Shown here piece after piece: positions 1-5,654 of a stretch of 7,887 nt of DNA. The DNA is from Verrucomicrobiales bacterium. GTDB taxonomy: Bacteria > Verrucomicrobiota > Verrucomicrobiia > Verrucomicrobiales > V1-33. A program made the translations under genes and the position numbers. Under the pieces are notes generated by a model. The model searched no databases and was not told where the DNA came from. It saw only the letters and a program-made list of their open reading frames with translations. Every line of letters begins with the position of its first letter. Positions within the stretch are counted from its first letter, which is position 1. Where the stretch lies: contig JAQGPD010000431.1 in the NCBI GenBank assembly GCA_028293305.1, positions 1 through 7,887 on the forward strand, given 5' to 3'.

Positions 1-88
1 GCGGTGACAAGTCACCGCAGTCCACGACCGCCTGCGGCGGAAGCCGCCGCGCAGCCATGCGCCTTGGACTGCGGTGACTTGTCACCGC
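1..88. repeat. Nested palindromic intergenic element (REP/BIME-like)
   Basis: Positions 1-24 and 65-88 are a perfect 24-bp inverted repeat. Each arm begins or ends with its own 8-bp hairpin, GCGGTGAC-AA-GTCACCGC at 1-18 and GCGGTGAC-TT-GTCACCGC at 71-88. The region between the arms carries a third hairpin, GCGGCGG (34-40) with CCGCCGC (44-50) around an AAG loop. The whole 88 bp can therefore fold as one long cruciform or as three separate hairpins. There is no T-run after the stem, so it is not a classical intrinsic terminator. It lies beyond the 3' end of the minus-strand gene at 275-1618 and at the very edge of the window, so it may extend to the left. The architecture fits a multi-copy extragenic palindrome; that it is multi-copy is an inference. 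Confidence 0.8.
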
Positions 89-244
89 TTTCCCCGGCGA
101 AGCTTGCTGAGCCGATTCTACGTTCCCACGCAAATTCAAAACCACTCCCACCACTCTCCTCAAACCACTACCACCAACACGCCGCTGCTCCCTCCCCCCA
201 CAAGCCACGCCGCTCCAACCTCACGAACCAATTCCCCAAAATTC

Positions 245-292
245 AACCCATCAAGACCCGCCCGTATTAACCCATCAAGACCCGCCCGTATT
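245..292. repeat. 24-bp perfect tandem duplication across a stop codon
   Basis: Two identical 24-bp units lie head to tail at 245-268 and 269-292. Read on the minus strand, the unit at 269-292 encodes the last five residues NTGGS and the TGA stop (277-275) of the neighbouring secreted-protein gene. The unit at 245-268 repeats the same codons and stop in frame just downstream. Because 24 is a multiple of three, readthrough of the first TGA would add only eight residues before the second TGA. The likely cause is a replication-slippage duplication. Confidence 0.9.
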
Positions 293-1618
293 GAAGCTCC
301 CCGAACTCGAATTCGCCAGTTCTCCGCCTTCGTAGGTGCTGCTCTGGAAGCTGCCGGAGGCATTCGGGCCGAATTGCAGGTCGTAATCCTCCACGCGGTC
401 CGACTGGGCGCCGGGGAAAGTCAGGGCCAGGCTCGCCTCGTCGTCATCCGTCGGGGAGTAATTGTAAGTGAACGGTTTCACTTCCACGGATCCATCCTCC
501 TCCTCGGTCGCCGTTCCGGTGCCATCGCTGTTGAACGTCAGGGTGACAGGCTTGTCGCCGCCGATTTGAATAACTTTGCCATCCAGGGATCGCGGCGGAC
601 CGCTGGTGGAATTCACGGACACCGGCACCGTTGGGATATTGAAAGTCCCCGTCTGCAACGGCCCCGTATGCCCGCCACCTCCCCCGCCGCCGCCGGGCAG
701 GGCCTGGGGCAGTCGATTGAAGTTACCCGTGGATTGGGAACTCAGGTCCATCTGAATGATCTCGCCCGGCAATTCCGGGGTGCCTTCCAGCTTCAGTTCC
801 GCCTCATCCGCCGAATTGCGGTCGTAAATATAATGGTAATTGTCCGTAGTCCCGTCGGGACGGTTCACATTCACCGTGCCGTCCAACCCGAAATCCAATC
901 GAGTCATCGCCCCGCCTTCCTCGAAGATCAGGTTTTGTCCCGCGAGCGTGGTGGGGAACACCGCTTCCTCCACCCGGTCACGCAGCCGCCCCGTGTGCAG
1001 GCTGAACGGCCCGGATTCCAGCACCTGCACCTGGCCTTCCAGATTCCGGTCCCGCATTTGATAGGCCCCGAGCAGGCCGTTGGAGAAATTCAGCTCCAGG
1101 GTGGACGTGGTGCCATCAAAATAAATGAGTTCCACCTCCGCGACGGATCCCGTGGTGCGTTTGACTTTCCACGTGAAACTCCGGGCATGGGTCGCATCCG
1201 ACTTCAACATCCCGCGCCGCACGCCTTGGATCGAAGGGAAAAAAACCACCTGCCGCAAACGCCCGCCATCATTCAGCGCGACCGTTTTTCCTCCCAGCAA
1301 AGTCGTCGCCGGACCAAAAGGCGTCGCCGAAACCATGCGCACCCGGAACTGCCGCTGACCTGCCGCGGCCGCCGGAGGCAGGATCGCCTTCATCTTAGTG
1401 CCATCCCCGAAAATCGGTCCCGCGACCTGGTTGAAACTGACTCCGTCCACGCTGCCATCCACCAGATAAGCGGCGCCATCCACGGATTGGAATTCATATT
1501 CCACCCCGTTTTTGATCTCCAGCGCCGGCACAGCGGCCGTGCCATTCTGGGCACTCACCCTGGACACGATTCCCCCGCTGAGCAGCAGGACCGGCATCAG
1601 GAGGAAAAATCGTTTCAC
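275..1618 (-). CDS. Exported repeat protein of unknown function
   Basis: I do not recognise this 447-residue protein as a named family. Residues 1-23 form a typical Sec signal peptide: MKR, a hydrophobic core, and a VSA-Q cleavage site, so the product is probably exported. Two clearly alignable modules, at about 233-302 and 356-425, share the pattern LxF..DGT, then DG, Y.Y, EAxLxL, DL and GxF. A weaker copy is visible at about 155-208. The pattern suggests repeated beta-sheet units. A run of eight glycines (309-316) separates the last two modules, and the C-terminus is Ser/Gly/Asn-rich. The start is GTG at 1618-1616, chosen because it directly precedes the signal peptide; no clear Shine-Dalgarno sequence precedes it. 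The gene is divergent from lepA. A 568-codon open frame on the opposite strand is Arg/His/Pro-rich and looks like a shadow. A cell-surface or matrix role is only a guess. Confidence 0.75.
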   Translation of the reverse strand: MKRFFLLMPVLLLSGGIVSRVSAQNGTAAVPALEIKNGVEYEFQSVDGAAYLVDGSVDGVSFNQVAGPIFGDGTKMKAILPPAAAAGQRQFRVRMVSATPFGPATTLLGGKTVALNDGGRLRQVVFFPSIQGVRRGMLKSDATHARSFTWKVKRTTGSVAEVELIYFDGTTSTLELNFSNGLLGAYQMRDRNLEGQVQVLESGPFSLHTGRLRDRVEEAVFPTTLAGQNLIFEEGGAMTRLDFGLDGTVNVNRPDGTTDNYHYIYDRNSADEAELKLEGTPELPGEIIQMDLSSQSTGNFNRLPQALPGGGGGGGGHTGPLQTGTFNIPTVPVSVNSTSGPPRSLDGKVIQIGGDKPVTLTFNSDGTGTATEEEDGSVEVKPFTYNYSPTDDDEASLALTFPGAQSDRVEDYDLQFGPNASGSFQSSTYEGGELANSSSGSFNTGGS

Positions 1619-1653
1619 GGCGCAAAAGGCGGATCGGATGCCACCAATCCCAA

Positions 1654-1682
1654 ATTAATGGGAATTTTCCGTCCAAGATCAA
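1654..1682 (-). promoter_or_regulatory. Possible sigma70-type promoter for the exported-protein gene
   Basis: Read on the minus strand, TTGATC (1682-1677) and ATTAAT (1659-1654) are separated by 17 bp. Each matches the -35 and -10 consensus at four of six positions. The -10 box lies about 35 bp upstream of the GTG start at 1618. The spacing is good but the match is moderate, and there is no experimental support. Confidence 0.3.
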
Positions 1683-1738
1683 GCTTTTTCCGAAAACACC
1701 CCTCAACAAATCTCCACGCGCCTTCCGCCCTCCCGCGC

Positions 1739-1766
1739 TTTACAAGCCGCCATTCCGCCATAGCCT
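1739..1766 (+). promoter_or_regulatory. Weak candidate promoter for lepA
   Basis: TTTACA (1739-1744) and TAGCCT (1761-1766) are separated by 16 bp, about 35 bp upstream of the lepA ATG. The -35 box is reasonable, but the -10 box matches the consensus poorly. It is listed because the 180-bp spacer between the divergent genes must hold a lepA promoter and this is the best candidate I see. Confidence 0.2.
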
Positions 1767-1800
1767 GCCGGTTCCCGTAGTTTCCCCCGATTTTTTCCGA

Positions 1801-3603
1801 ATGTCCGACGCCTCCCATACCCGCAATTTCTCGATCATCGCCCACATCGACCACGGGAAGACCACGCTTTCCGACCGTCTGCTGGAAAAAACCCTCACCG
1901 TGACCAAGCGGGAAATGCAGGACCAGCTCCTGGATTCCATGGACTTGGAACGCGAGCGCGGGATCACTATCAAATGCCACCCGGTCACCATGATCTACCG
2001 GGCCAAAAACGGGGAGGACTATAAACTCACCCTTATCGACACCCCCGGACACGTCGACTTTTCCTACGAAGTCAGCCGCTCCCTCGCCGCCTGCGAAGGG
2101 GCCGTGCTCTTGGTCGATGCTGCACAAGGCGTTGAAGCCCAGACGGTTGCAAATCTGCACCTCGCCAACCAGCAGAACCTGACGATCATCCCGGTCATTA
2201 ACAAAATCGACCTCCCCAGCACGAATCTCCCGGCCGTTTATAAACAGCTGGAAGACATCCTTTCCATCCCGGCGGAGGAGTCCATCAAGGCCAGTGCCAA
2301 GATGGGCATCGGCATTGAAGACATTCTGGAAGCCGTGATCGAACGCGTGCCGCCTCCCACGGTTCCTAACGATGGCTTCCTGCGGGTCTCGGTTTTCGAT
2401 TCCCTTTTCGACTCCTACCGCGGCGTCATTATGTATGTCCGCGTGGTCAGCGGCACCTTGAAAAAGGGCCAGAACATCACCATGTGGTCGACGAATAAGT
2501 CCTACGACATCAAGGAAGTAGGCATCTTCACCCCCAAACAGTGCCGCACCGACAAACTGGAAGCCGGCGATGTGGGCTTCGTCGTGGCCAACATGAAATC
2601 CACCGGCGAGGTGAAAATCGGCGACACCATCACCGAGACCACCCGCATGTGCCCGGATCCGCTTCCCGGCTTCAAGGAAATCCAGCCCATGGTTTTCAGC
2701 GGGATCTATCCGATTGATAGTGATGACTTTGAGCAACTGAAAGCCGGCATGGGCAAGCTGCAGATCAATGACAGCGCCTTCCGCTTCCAACAGGAATCCA
2801 GCGCCGCGCTTGGTTTCGGGTTCCGCTGCGGATTCCTCGGCCTGCTGCACATGGAAATCGTCACCGAACGCCTCCGCCGGGAATATGATATGGACATCAT
2901 ATCCACGTATCCCAGCGTGGTTTATGAGATTTCACTATCCAATGGCGAGGAACTGAAAATCGACAATCCCACCTACATGCCCGACCCCGGGACCATCGCG
3001 GAAATCCGCGAACCTGTCGTCCGCGCCTTCATTCTCATTCCTAACGAATGCATCGGCGATATCATGCAGCTGGTCGCGGAAAAACGCGGCCTTCTGGAAA
3101 ATACCGAAACGCTGGACGACCGCCGCGTCATGCTTTCCTGCACGCTGCCGCTCAATGAAATCCTCGTCGATTTCAACGACAAGCTCAAATCCATCACCCG
3201 CGGCTACGGCAGCATGGACTACGAAAATGCCGGCTACAAACCGGACAAACTGGTCAAAATGGACATGCTCATCAACGGCGACCCCGTCGATGCCTTCGCC
3301 ACCATCGTCCATCGCGACAAAGCCGAAAACCGCGGCCGCCTCCTAGCCAAAAAGCTCAGCGAGGTCATCCCCAAACAACTTTTCACCGTTGCCATCCAAG
3401 CCGCCATCGGCGGAAAAGTCGTCGCCCGCGAAAGCATCAGCGCCAGCCGCAAGGACGTCACCGCCAAGTGTTATGGCGGCGACATCAGCCGTAAACGCAA
3501 GCTCCTCGACAAACAGAAGGAAGGCAAAAAGCGCATGAAAATGGTCGGCAAAGTCAACATCCCCCAGGAAGCCTTCGTGCAGGTGCTGAAAACCGGGGAT
3601 TGA
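1801..3603 (+). CDS. lepA: Elongation factor 4 (LepA), ribosome-associated GTPase
   Basis: This 600-residue protein is full length for LepA/EF-4, a cytoplasmic translational GTPase that binds the ribosome and affects elongation or initiation, with reported back-translocation activity. The GTPase motifs are all visible: G1 AHIDHGKT (14-21), G2 RGIT (53-56), G3 DTPGH (80-84, with His84 in the catalytic position), G4 NKID (134-137) and G5 SAK (165-167). Domain II follows from about residue 190, then EF-G-like domains III and V. The LepA-specific C-terminal domain is clear: it contains VDAFATIVHRDKA, the stretch ESISASRKDVTAKCYGGD, and the basic segment SRKRKLLDKQKEGKKRMK. EF-G domain IV is absent, as expected for the family. 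The ATG at 1801 gives the canonical N-terminus shortly before G1. No Shine-Dalgarno sequence is seen upstream. The usual partner lepB does not follow, so the gene may be transcribed alone. Antisense frames here are shadows. Confidence 0.98.
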   Translation: MSDASHTRNFSIIAHIDHGKTTLSDRLLEKTLTVTKREMQDQLLDSMDLERERGITIKCHPVTMIYRAKNGEDYKLTLIDTPGHVDFSYEVSRSLAACEGAVLLVDAAQGVEAQTVANLHLANQQNLTIIPVINKIDLPSTNLPAVYKQLEDILSIPAEESIKASAKMGIGIEDILEAVIERVPPPTVPNDGFLRVSVFDSLFDSYRGVIMYVRVVSGTLKKGQNITMWSTNKSYDIKEVGIFTPKQCRTDKLEAGDVGFVVANMKSTGEVKIGDTITETTRMCPDPLPGFKEIQPMVFSGIYPIDSDDFEQLKAGMGKLQINDSAFRFQQESSAALGFGFRCGFLGLLHMEIVTERLRREYDMDIISTYPSVVYEISLSNGEELKIDNPTYMPDPGTIAEIREPVVRAFILIPNECIGDIMQLVAEKRGLLENTETLDDRRVMLSCTLPLNEILVDFNDKLKSITRGYGSMDYENAGYKPDKLVKMDMLINGDPVDAFATIVHRDKAENRGRLLAKKLSEVIPKQLFTVAIQAAIGGKVVARESISASRKDVTAKCYGGDISRKRKLLDKQKEGKKRMKMVGKVNIPQEAFVQVLKTGD

Positions 3604-3856
3604 AGACCAGGCAGAAACCAGCGGGCAAAATCGGATTTAGCTCGAATCAATCACGATAACCATAGCCTAACGGGAGGGCTGCTTGTTGTCATAATCCGGG
3701 ATGTGTCTGCATGCTCCCCGGACGCGATGAAACGCTCCCTGGGTTTACCCGGCATTTACCCGGAGCTAGGCTTCATTGTCCAAAGATAAAGTTTGTCGCT
3801 CGGAGGGTTAGGCCTCAGTGTCCGGAGTTGGATCCTGTTACGTTGACGCTGGGATT
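3604..3856. other. Non-coding spacer with degenerate repeat-like sequence
   Basis: No credible gene or intrinsic terminator is visible after lepA. From about 3725 onward the sequence looks like decayed intergenic repeat DNA. It has an outer GCTCC/GGAGC pairing (3734-3738 with 3762-3766) enclosing GGGT-TT-ACCC (3741-3750), and TTTACCCGG occurs twice (3744-3752 and 3755-3763). An imperfect TTGTTGTCATAATCCGGGAT at 3684-3703 resembles the TTGTTATCC-type sequence found beside both arms of the inverted repeat further right. From memory, similar composite sequences recur in Verrucomicrobia and Planctomycetes intergenic regions; this is unverified. Confidence 0.35.
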
Positions 3857-3875
3857 TGTTATCCCGGAGGGATTG

Positions 3876-3957
3876 CAGCCATTAGACGGCGGTTGAGCGA
3901 AGCGACACCGCCGGACCCGCATGAAAGATATCTTGCATCCCGGAGGGATGCCAGCAA
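3876..3957 (+). repeat. Left REP-type arm of the transposase-flanking inverted repeat
   Basis: The arm has two conserved blocks. Block one (3876-3915, 40 bp) matches the reverse complement of 4643-4682 with one mismatch. It contains a hairpin, CGGCGGT (3887-3893) with ACCGCCG (3907-3913) and a 13-nt loop. Block two (3935-3957, 23 bp) is identical to the reverse complement of 4600-4622 and contains the hairpin GCATCCC-GGA-GGGATGC (3935-3951). The 19 bp between the blocks are not conserved. A further copy of the small hairpin core, ATCCC-GGA-GGGAT, lies just outside at 3861-3873. Conserved hairpins with diverged spacers are typical of REP/BIME elements mobilised by RAYT enzymes. The arm lies downstream of the transposase gene. 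Confidence 0.85.
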
Positions 3958-4000
3958 ATCGACGATTCAATCTAACCTAAATGATTCCGCCCTCTCCACC

Positions 4001-4047
4001 CCACCGCCGCTCCACCGCCGCTCCACCGCCGCTCCCCCACCGCCGCT
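4001..4047. repeat. 11-bp C-rich tandem repeat
   Basis: The unit CCACCGCCGCT occurs three times head to tail (4001-4011, 4012-4022, 4023-4033) and a fourth time after a 3-bp spacer (4037-4047). The surrounding 3990-4085 is strongly C-rich on this strand. It lies between the left REP arm and the 3' end of the transposase gene. Open frames through it encode only Pro/Ser/His/Arg-rich low-complexity sequence and are not credible genes. It is probably a slippage-prone microsatellite. Confidence 0.85.
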
Positions 4048-4110
4048 CCCCCTTCACATACTCCCCACTCCGCCGGCCGCTCCCCACGCTTGGGTCACAT
4101 CCTTGCACCT

Positions 4111-4542
4111 TCAATCCAGCCACTTTTCCTCGAAGACCACTTCCGCCTTTTCAAAAAATCCGATCAGTTCCTCACGAAACGTTTTAGTCCGGTGGTGCTC
4201 CTCCTGATTGGCTATGTATTTCCTAACCGCAGGCCTCGCCGTGGCGCTGACAGTGAATCCGGCATAACCGTCCTGCCAGGCGAAGGCCCCGCTCCCGATT
4301 TCTCCATGCACCCATTTCGACGCGGCCTTTTTCAGTTCCCTCATAAAATCGGACAGCCGGACGGTGGCTTTCAAGCCAAACAGCAGGTGCACGTGATCCG
4401 CGGTGCCGCCAACTCCCTGACTGAATCCGCCCAGGCCAGCCATTGACCCTCCCAGATACTCGTGAAGTCTTCCCCGCCGCTCCCGGCCAATCCAAGGTTC
4501 CCGGTTTTTGGTGGAAAACACGACATGATAGTGAAGGCTCAA
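4111..4542 (-). CDS. Y1/RAYT-family (IS200-like) transposase, start region frameshifted
   Basis: This is a small HUH single-strand transposase of the Y1_Tnp fold, about 143 residues from the TTG at 4542. The N-terminal SLHYHVVFSTKNREPW is the family's first beta strand. The metal-binding HUH motif is H50-V51-H52 in ADHVHLL, and the catalytic tyrosine is Y109 in RKYIANQEEHH. FMRELKKA and the C-terminal FREEL segment are also typical. Such enzymes cleave and join single-stranded DNA at hairpin ends, and RAYTs act on REP sequences. It sits alone between two inverted REP-type arms, which fits that role. One oddity: the ATG at 4556-4554 reads MASTF and then TGA at 4541-4539. One extra T in the TTTT tract (4544-4541) would join it as MASTFLSLHYHV, the form I expect for this family. 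The gene may therefore be a very recent pseudogene, or may use the TTG overlapping the TGA. The catalytic core is otherwise intact. Confidence 0.85.
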   Translation of the reverse strand: MSLHYHVVFSTKNREPWIGRERRGRLHEYLGGSMAGLGGFSQGVGGTADHVHLLFGLKATVRLSDFMRELKKAASKWVHGEIGSGAFAWQDGYAGFTVSATARPAVRKYIANQEEHHRTKTFREELIGFFEKAEVVFEEKWLD

Positions 4543-4556
4543 AAGGTGGAGGCCAT

Positions 4557-4571
4557 GGAGTTTTTTGCTCC
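4557..4571 (-). promoter_or_regulatory. Shine-Dalgarno-like GGAG in a small hairpin upstream of the transposase
   Basis: On the minus strand, GGAG (4571-4568) lies 11 nt before the ATG at 4556. It can pair with CTCC (4560-4557), which sits directly before that ATG, leaving a 7-nt A-rich loop. It supports the ATG at 4556 as the ancestral start, and the hairpin could mask the ribosome site. The stem is only 4 bp, so this is tentative. Confidence 0.3.
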
Positions 4572-4599
4572 GGGTGGAAGCGGGTTTTGTTATCCGGGA

Positions 4600-4682
4600 T
4601 TGCTGGCATCCCTCCGGGATGCATGGGTGTCAGAGAGCGCTTTCCGGCGGTGTCGCTCCGCTCAACCGCCGTCTAATGGCTG
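4600..4682 (-). repeat. Right REP-type arm of the transposase-flanking inverted repeat
   Basis: This is the inverted partner of 3876-3957. The 23-bp block 4600-4622 is an exact reverse complement of the left block and forms the hairpin GCATCCC-TCC-GGGATGC (4606-4622). The 40-bp block 4643-4682 matches with one change and contains CGGCGGT (4645-4651) paired with ACCGCCG (4665-4671). The 20-bp spacer at 4623-4642 is unrelated to the left one. The arm lies upstream of the transposase start, so its hairpins could also affect transcription or translation of the gene. The span from outer edge to outer edge of both arms is about 807 bp. Confidence 0.85.
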
Positions 4683-4763
4683 TCAAGCCTCCAGCTTGAA
4701 AAAACGATAGTGTGGCTTTCCGATCTTTATCGCGCAAGTCCGCATATCCCGGCCACTTGCATA

Positions 4764-4785
4764 AAGTGTGTCCTCCGTTACACTT
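4764..4785 (+). promoter_or_regulatory. Possible operator upstream of the antitoxin gene
   Basis: AAGTGT (4764-4769) and ACACTT (4780-4785) are perfect inverted half-sites with a 10-bp spacer, ending 4 bp before the antitoxin ATG. Many antitoxins repress their own operon from such palindromes. A role here is inferred from position only. No convincing -35/-10 pair or Shine-Dalgarno sequence is seen in 4690-4789. Confidence 0.35.
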
Positions 4786-4789
4786 CACC

Positions 4790-5059
4790 ATGATCCTCAC
4801 CCTGAATATCCCGAACGATCTTTCGGAGGATTTGCATGCCAAATTCGACGATCTGGGGAAAACCGCCATGGAAGCCCTGGCAGCAGAGGCGTATGAAAAG
4901 GATGTCTTATCCTTGGAACAGGTGCGACGGTTGCTGAATTTGGAATCCAGTTGGGAAGCGAAGGACGTGCTGGCCAGCCACAAAGTTTGGCCGGGAACCA
5001 CCATGCAGGACGTGCAGTCCGATCTCGCCACTTTGGAAAAAATAAGTGCGCCCGCCTGA
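4790..5059 (+). CDS. UPF0175-family antitoxin
   Basis: This 89-residue protein has the UPF0175 pattern. The N-terminal strand MILTLNIPNDL resembles the DNA-binding start of small antitoxins. A helix follows (TAMEALAAEAYEKDVLS), and then the family hallmark LEQVRRLLNLESSWEAKDVLASHKV with a C-terminal MQDVQSDLATL segment. UPF0175 proteins commonly pair with DUF3368/PIN toxins, neutralising them and probably repressing the operon. I chose the ATG at 4790 because it begins the family-like strand. An in-frame ATG at 4712 would add 26 residues that look non-coding and would run through the possible operator. The stop TGA (5057-5059) shares its A with the toxin's ATG, so the two genes are translationally coupled. 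The gene starts about 107 bp beyond the right REP arm. Confidence 0.85.
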   Translation: MILTLNIPNDLSEDLHAKFDDLGKTAMEALAAEAYEKDVLSLEQVRRLLNLESSWEAKDVLASHKVWPGTTMQDVQSDLATLEKISAPA

Positions 5060-5538
5060 TGCTCATCATCAGCGACAACTCCGCTGTTTCAGCTTTGGAT
5101 GAGACTGATTTGCTTCACCTCCTCCCCGCATTGTTCGGCACCATTGTCCTCACTGAGTCAGTCAGCCGTGAATGCGGGCATGTCCGTGCACCCCGGGCGT
5201 TGCGGGAATGGATTGCCGATCCGCCGTCCTGGGTGCGTATCGTGCCGGATCCGCCGGTCACCCTTCCCGAAACCGCCAATTTAGGGCAAGGGGAAGCCAC
5301 CTCCATTTCATTGGCATGGGAGCACCGGGATGAAAGCCGACTCATCCTTGATGAGAAAAGGGGAAGGCGTGTCGCGGCAGCGCTGGGATTGCCGATGACT
5401 GGAGTGGTTGCCGTTATTGGTGAGGCCGCCAGACGGGGTTTGATTGATTTCGACGCCGCAATTCTTAAGTTGTCAGGAGTGGGCTTCCACGTTTCGGATG
5501 AAGTAATTGCCGTCGTGAAATCGAAGCATGGGCTCTAA
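5059..5538 (+). CDS. DUF3368/PIN-domain ribonuclease toxin
   Basis: This 159-residue protein is a PIN-like nuclease of the DUF3368 type, the usual partner of UPF0175 antitoxins. PIN toxins are metal-dependent endoribonucleases that cut RNA and arrest growth. The expected acidic residues are present: D6 in ISDNSA, an early glutamate (E33 or E38 in LTESVSREC), E79 in GQGEATSISLA, and D98 in LILDEKRGRRVA. The GxGE and LDEKxGRRVA segments are hallmarks of this subfamily, as is the following LGLPMTGVVAVI stretch. I chose the ATG at 5059 because it gives the canonical MLIISDNS start and overlaps the antitoxin stop by one base. A longer in-frame start at 4951 would overlap the antitoxin heavily. The substrate RNA cannot be read from the sequence. 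All catalytic positions look intact, so the toxin is probably active. Confidence 0.88.
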   Translation: MLIISDNSAVSALDETDLLHLLPALFGTIVLTESVSRECGHVRAPRALREWIADPPSWVRIVPDPPVTLPETANLGQGEATSISLAWEHRDESRLILDEKRGRRVAAALGLPMTGVVAVIGEAARRGLIDFDAAILKLSGVGFHVSDEVIAVVKSKHGL

Positions 5539-5654
5539 GGATCGCGCACCTGCGGGACCTCCGGACCCATAAAGCCGAGTTTCCCATCCGAATGACGGGA
5601 TATCACAATTGCATCGTCCCCTTGTCTCGGTCGCGGCCCTGTCCATTCTGTGGG
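5539..5654. other. Short spacer between toxin and recQ
   Basis: This stretch holds no gene, no convincing terminator and no clear Shine-Dalgarno sequence. A recQ promoter may lie here, but I could not pick out a good -35/-10 pair. Readthrough from the toxin-antitoxin operon into recQ is possible. Confidence 0.4.

Noticed and set aside
1..88. CRISPR repeat or classical intrinsic terminator
   Set aside because: There are no regularly spaced repeats and no cas genes, and no U-tract follows the stem.
74..1780. 568-codon plus-strand open frame opposite the exported-protein gene
   Set aside because: Its product is Arg/His/Pro/Gln-rich with no domain. The minus-strand frame has a signal peptide and internal repeats, so the plus frame is a GC-driven shadow.
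1615..2850. 411-codon minus-strand open frame opposite lepA
   Set aside because: It is antisense to highly conserved GTPase domains, its product resembles no family, and it is explained by codon bias.
3818..4446. Plus-strand open frames across the REP arm, the C-rich repeat and the transposase
   Set aside because: Their products are low-complexity Pro/Ser/His/Arg sequence or antisense to the Y1 transposase.
4223..4624. 133-codon minus-strand frame overlapping the transposase
   Set aside because: It is the alternate frame of the transposase gene and lacks the HUH and tyrosine motifs. It does not share a frame with the five-residue MASTF leader either.
4712..4789. Longer start for the antitoxin at 4712
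   Set aside because: The extra 26 residues are unlike UPF0175 N-termini and span the possible operator; the ATG at 4790 fits the family.
5539..5620. Intrinsic terminator after the toxin gene
   Set aside because: Only short imperfect pairings were found and no T-run.
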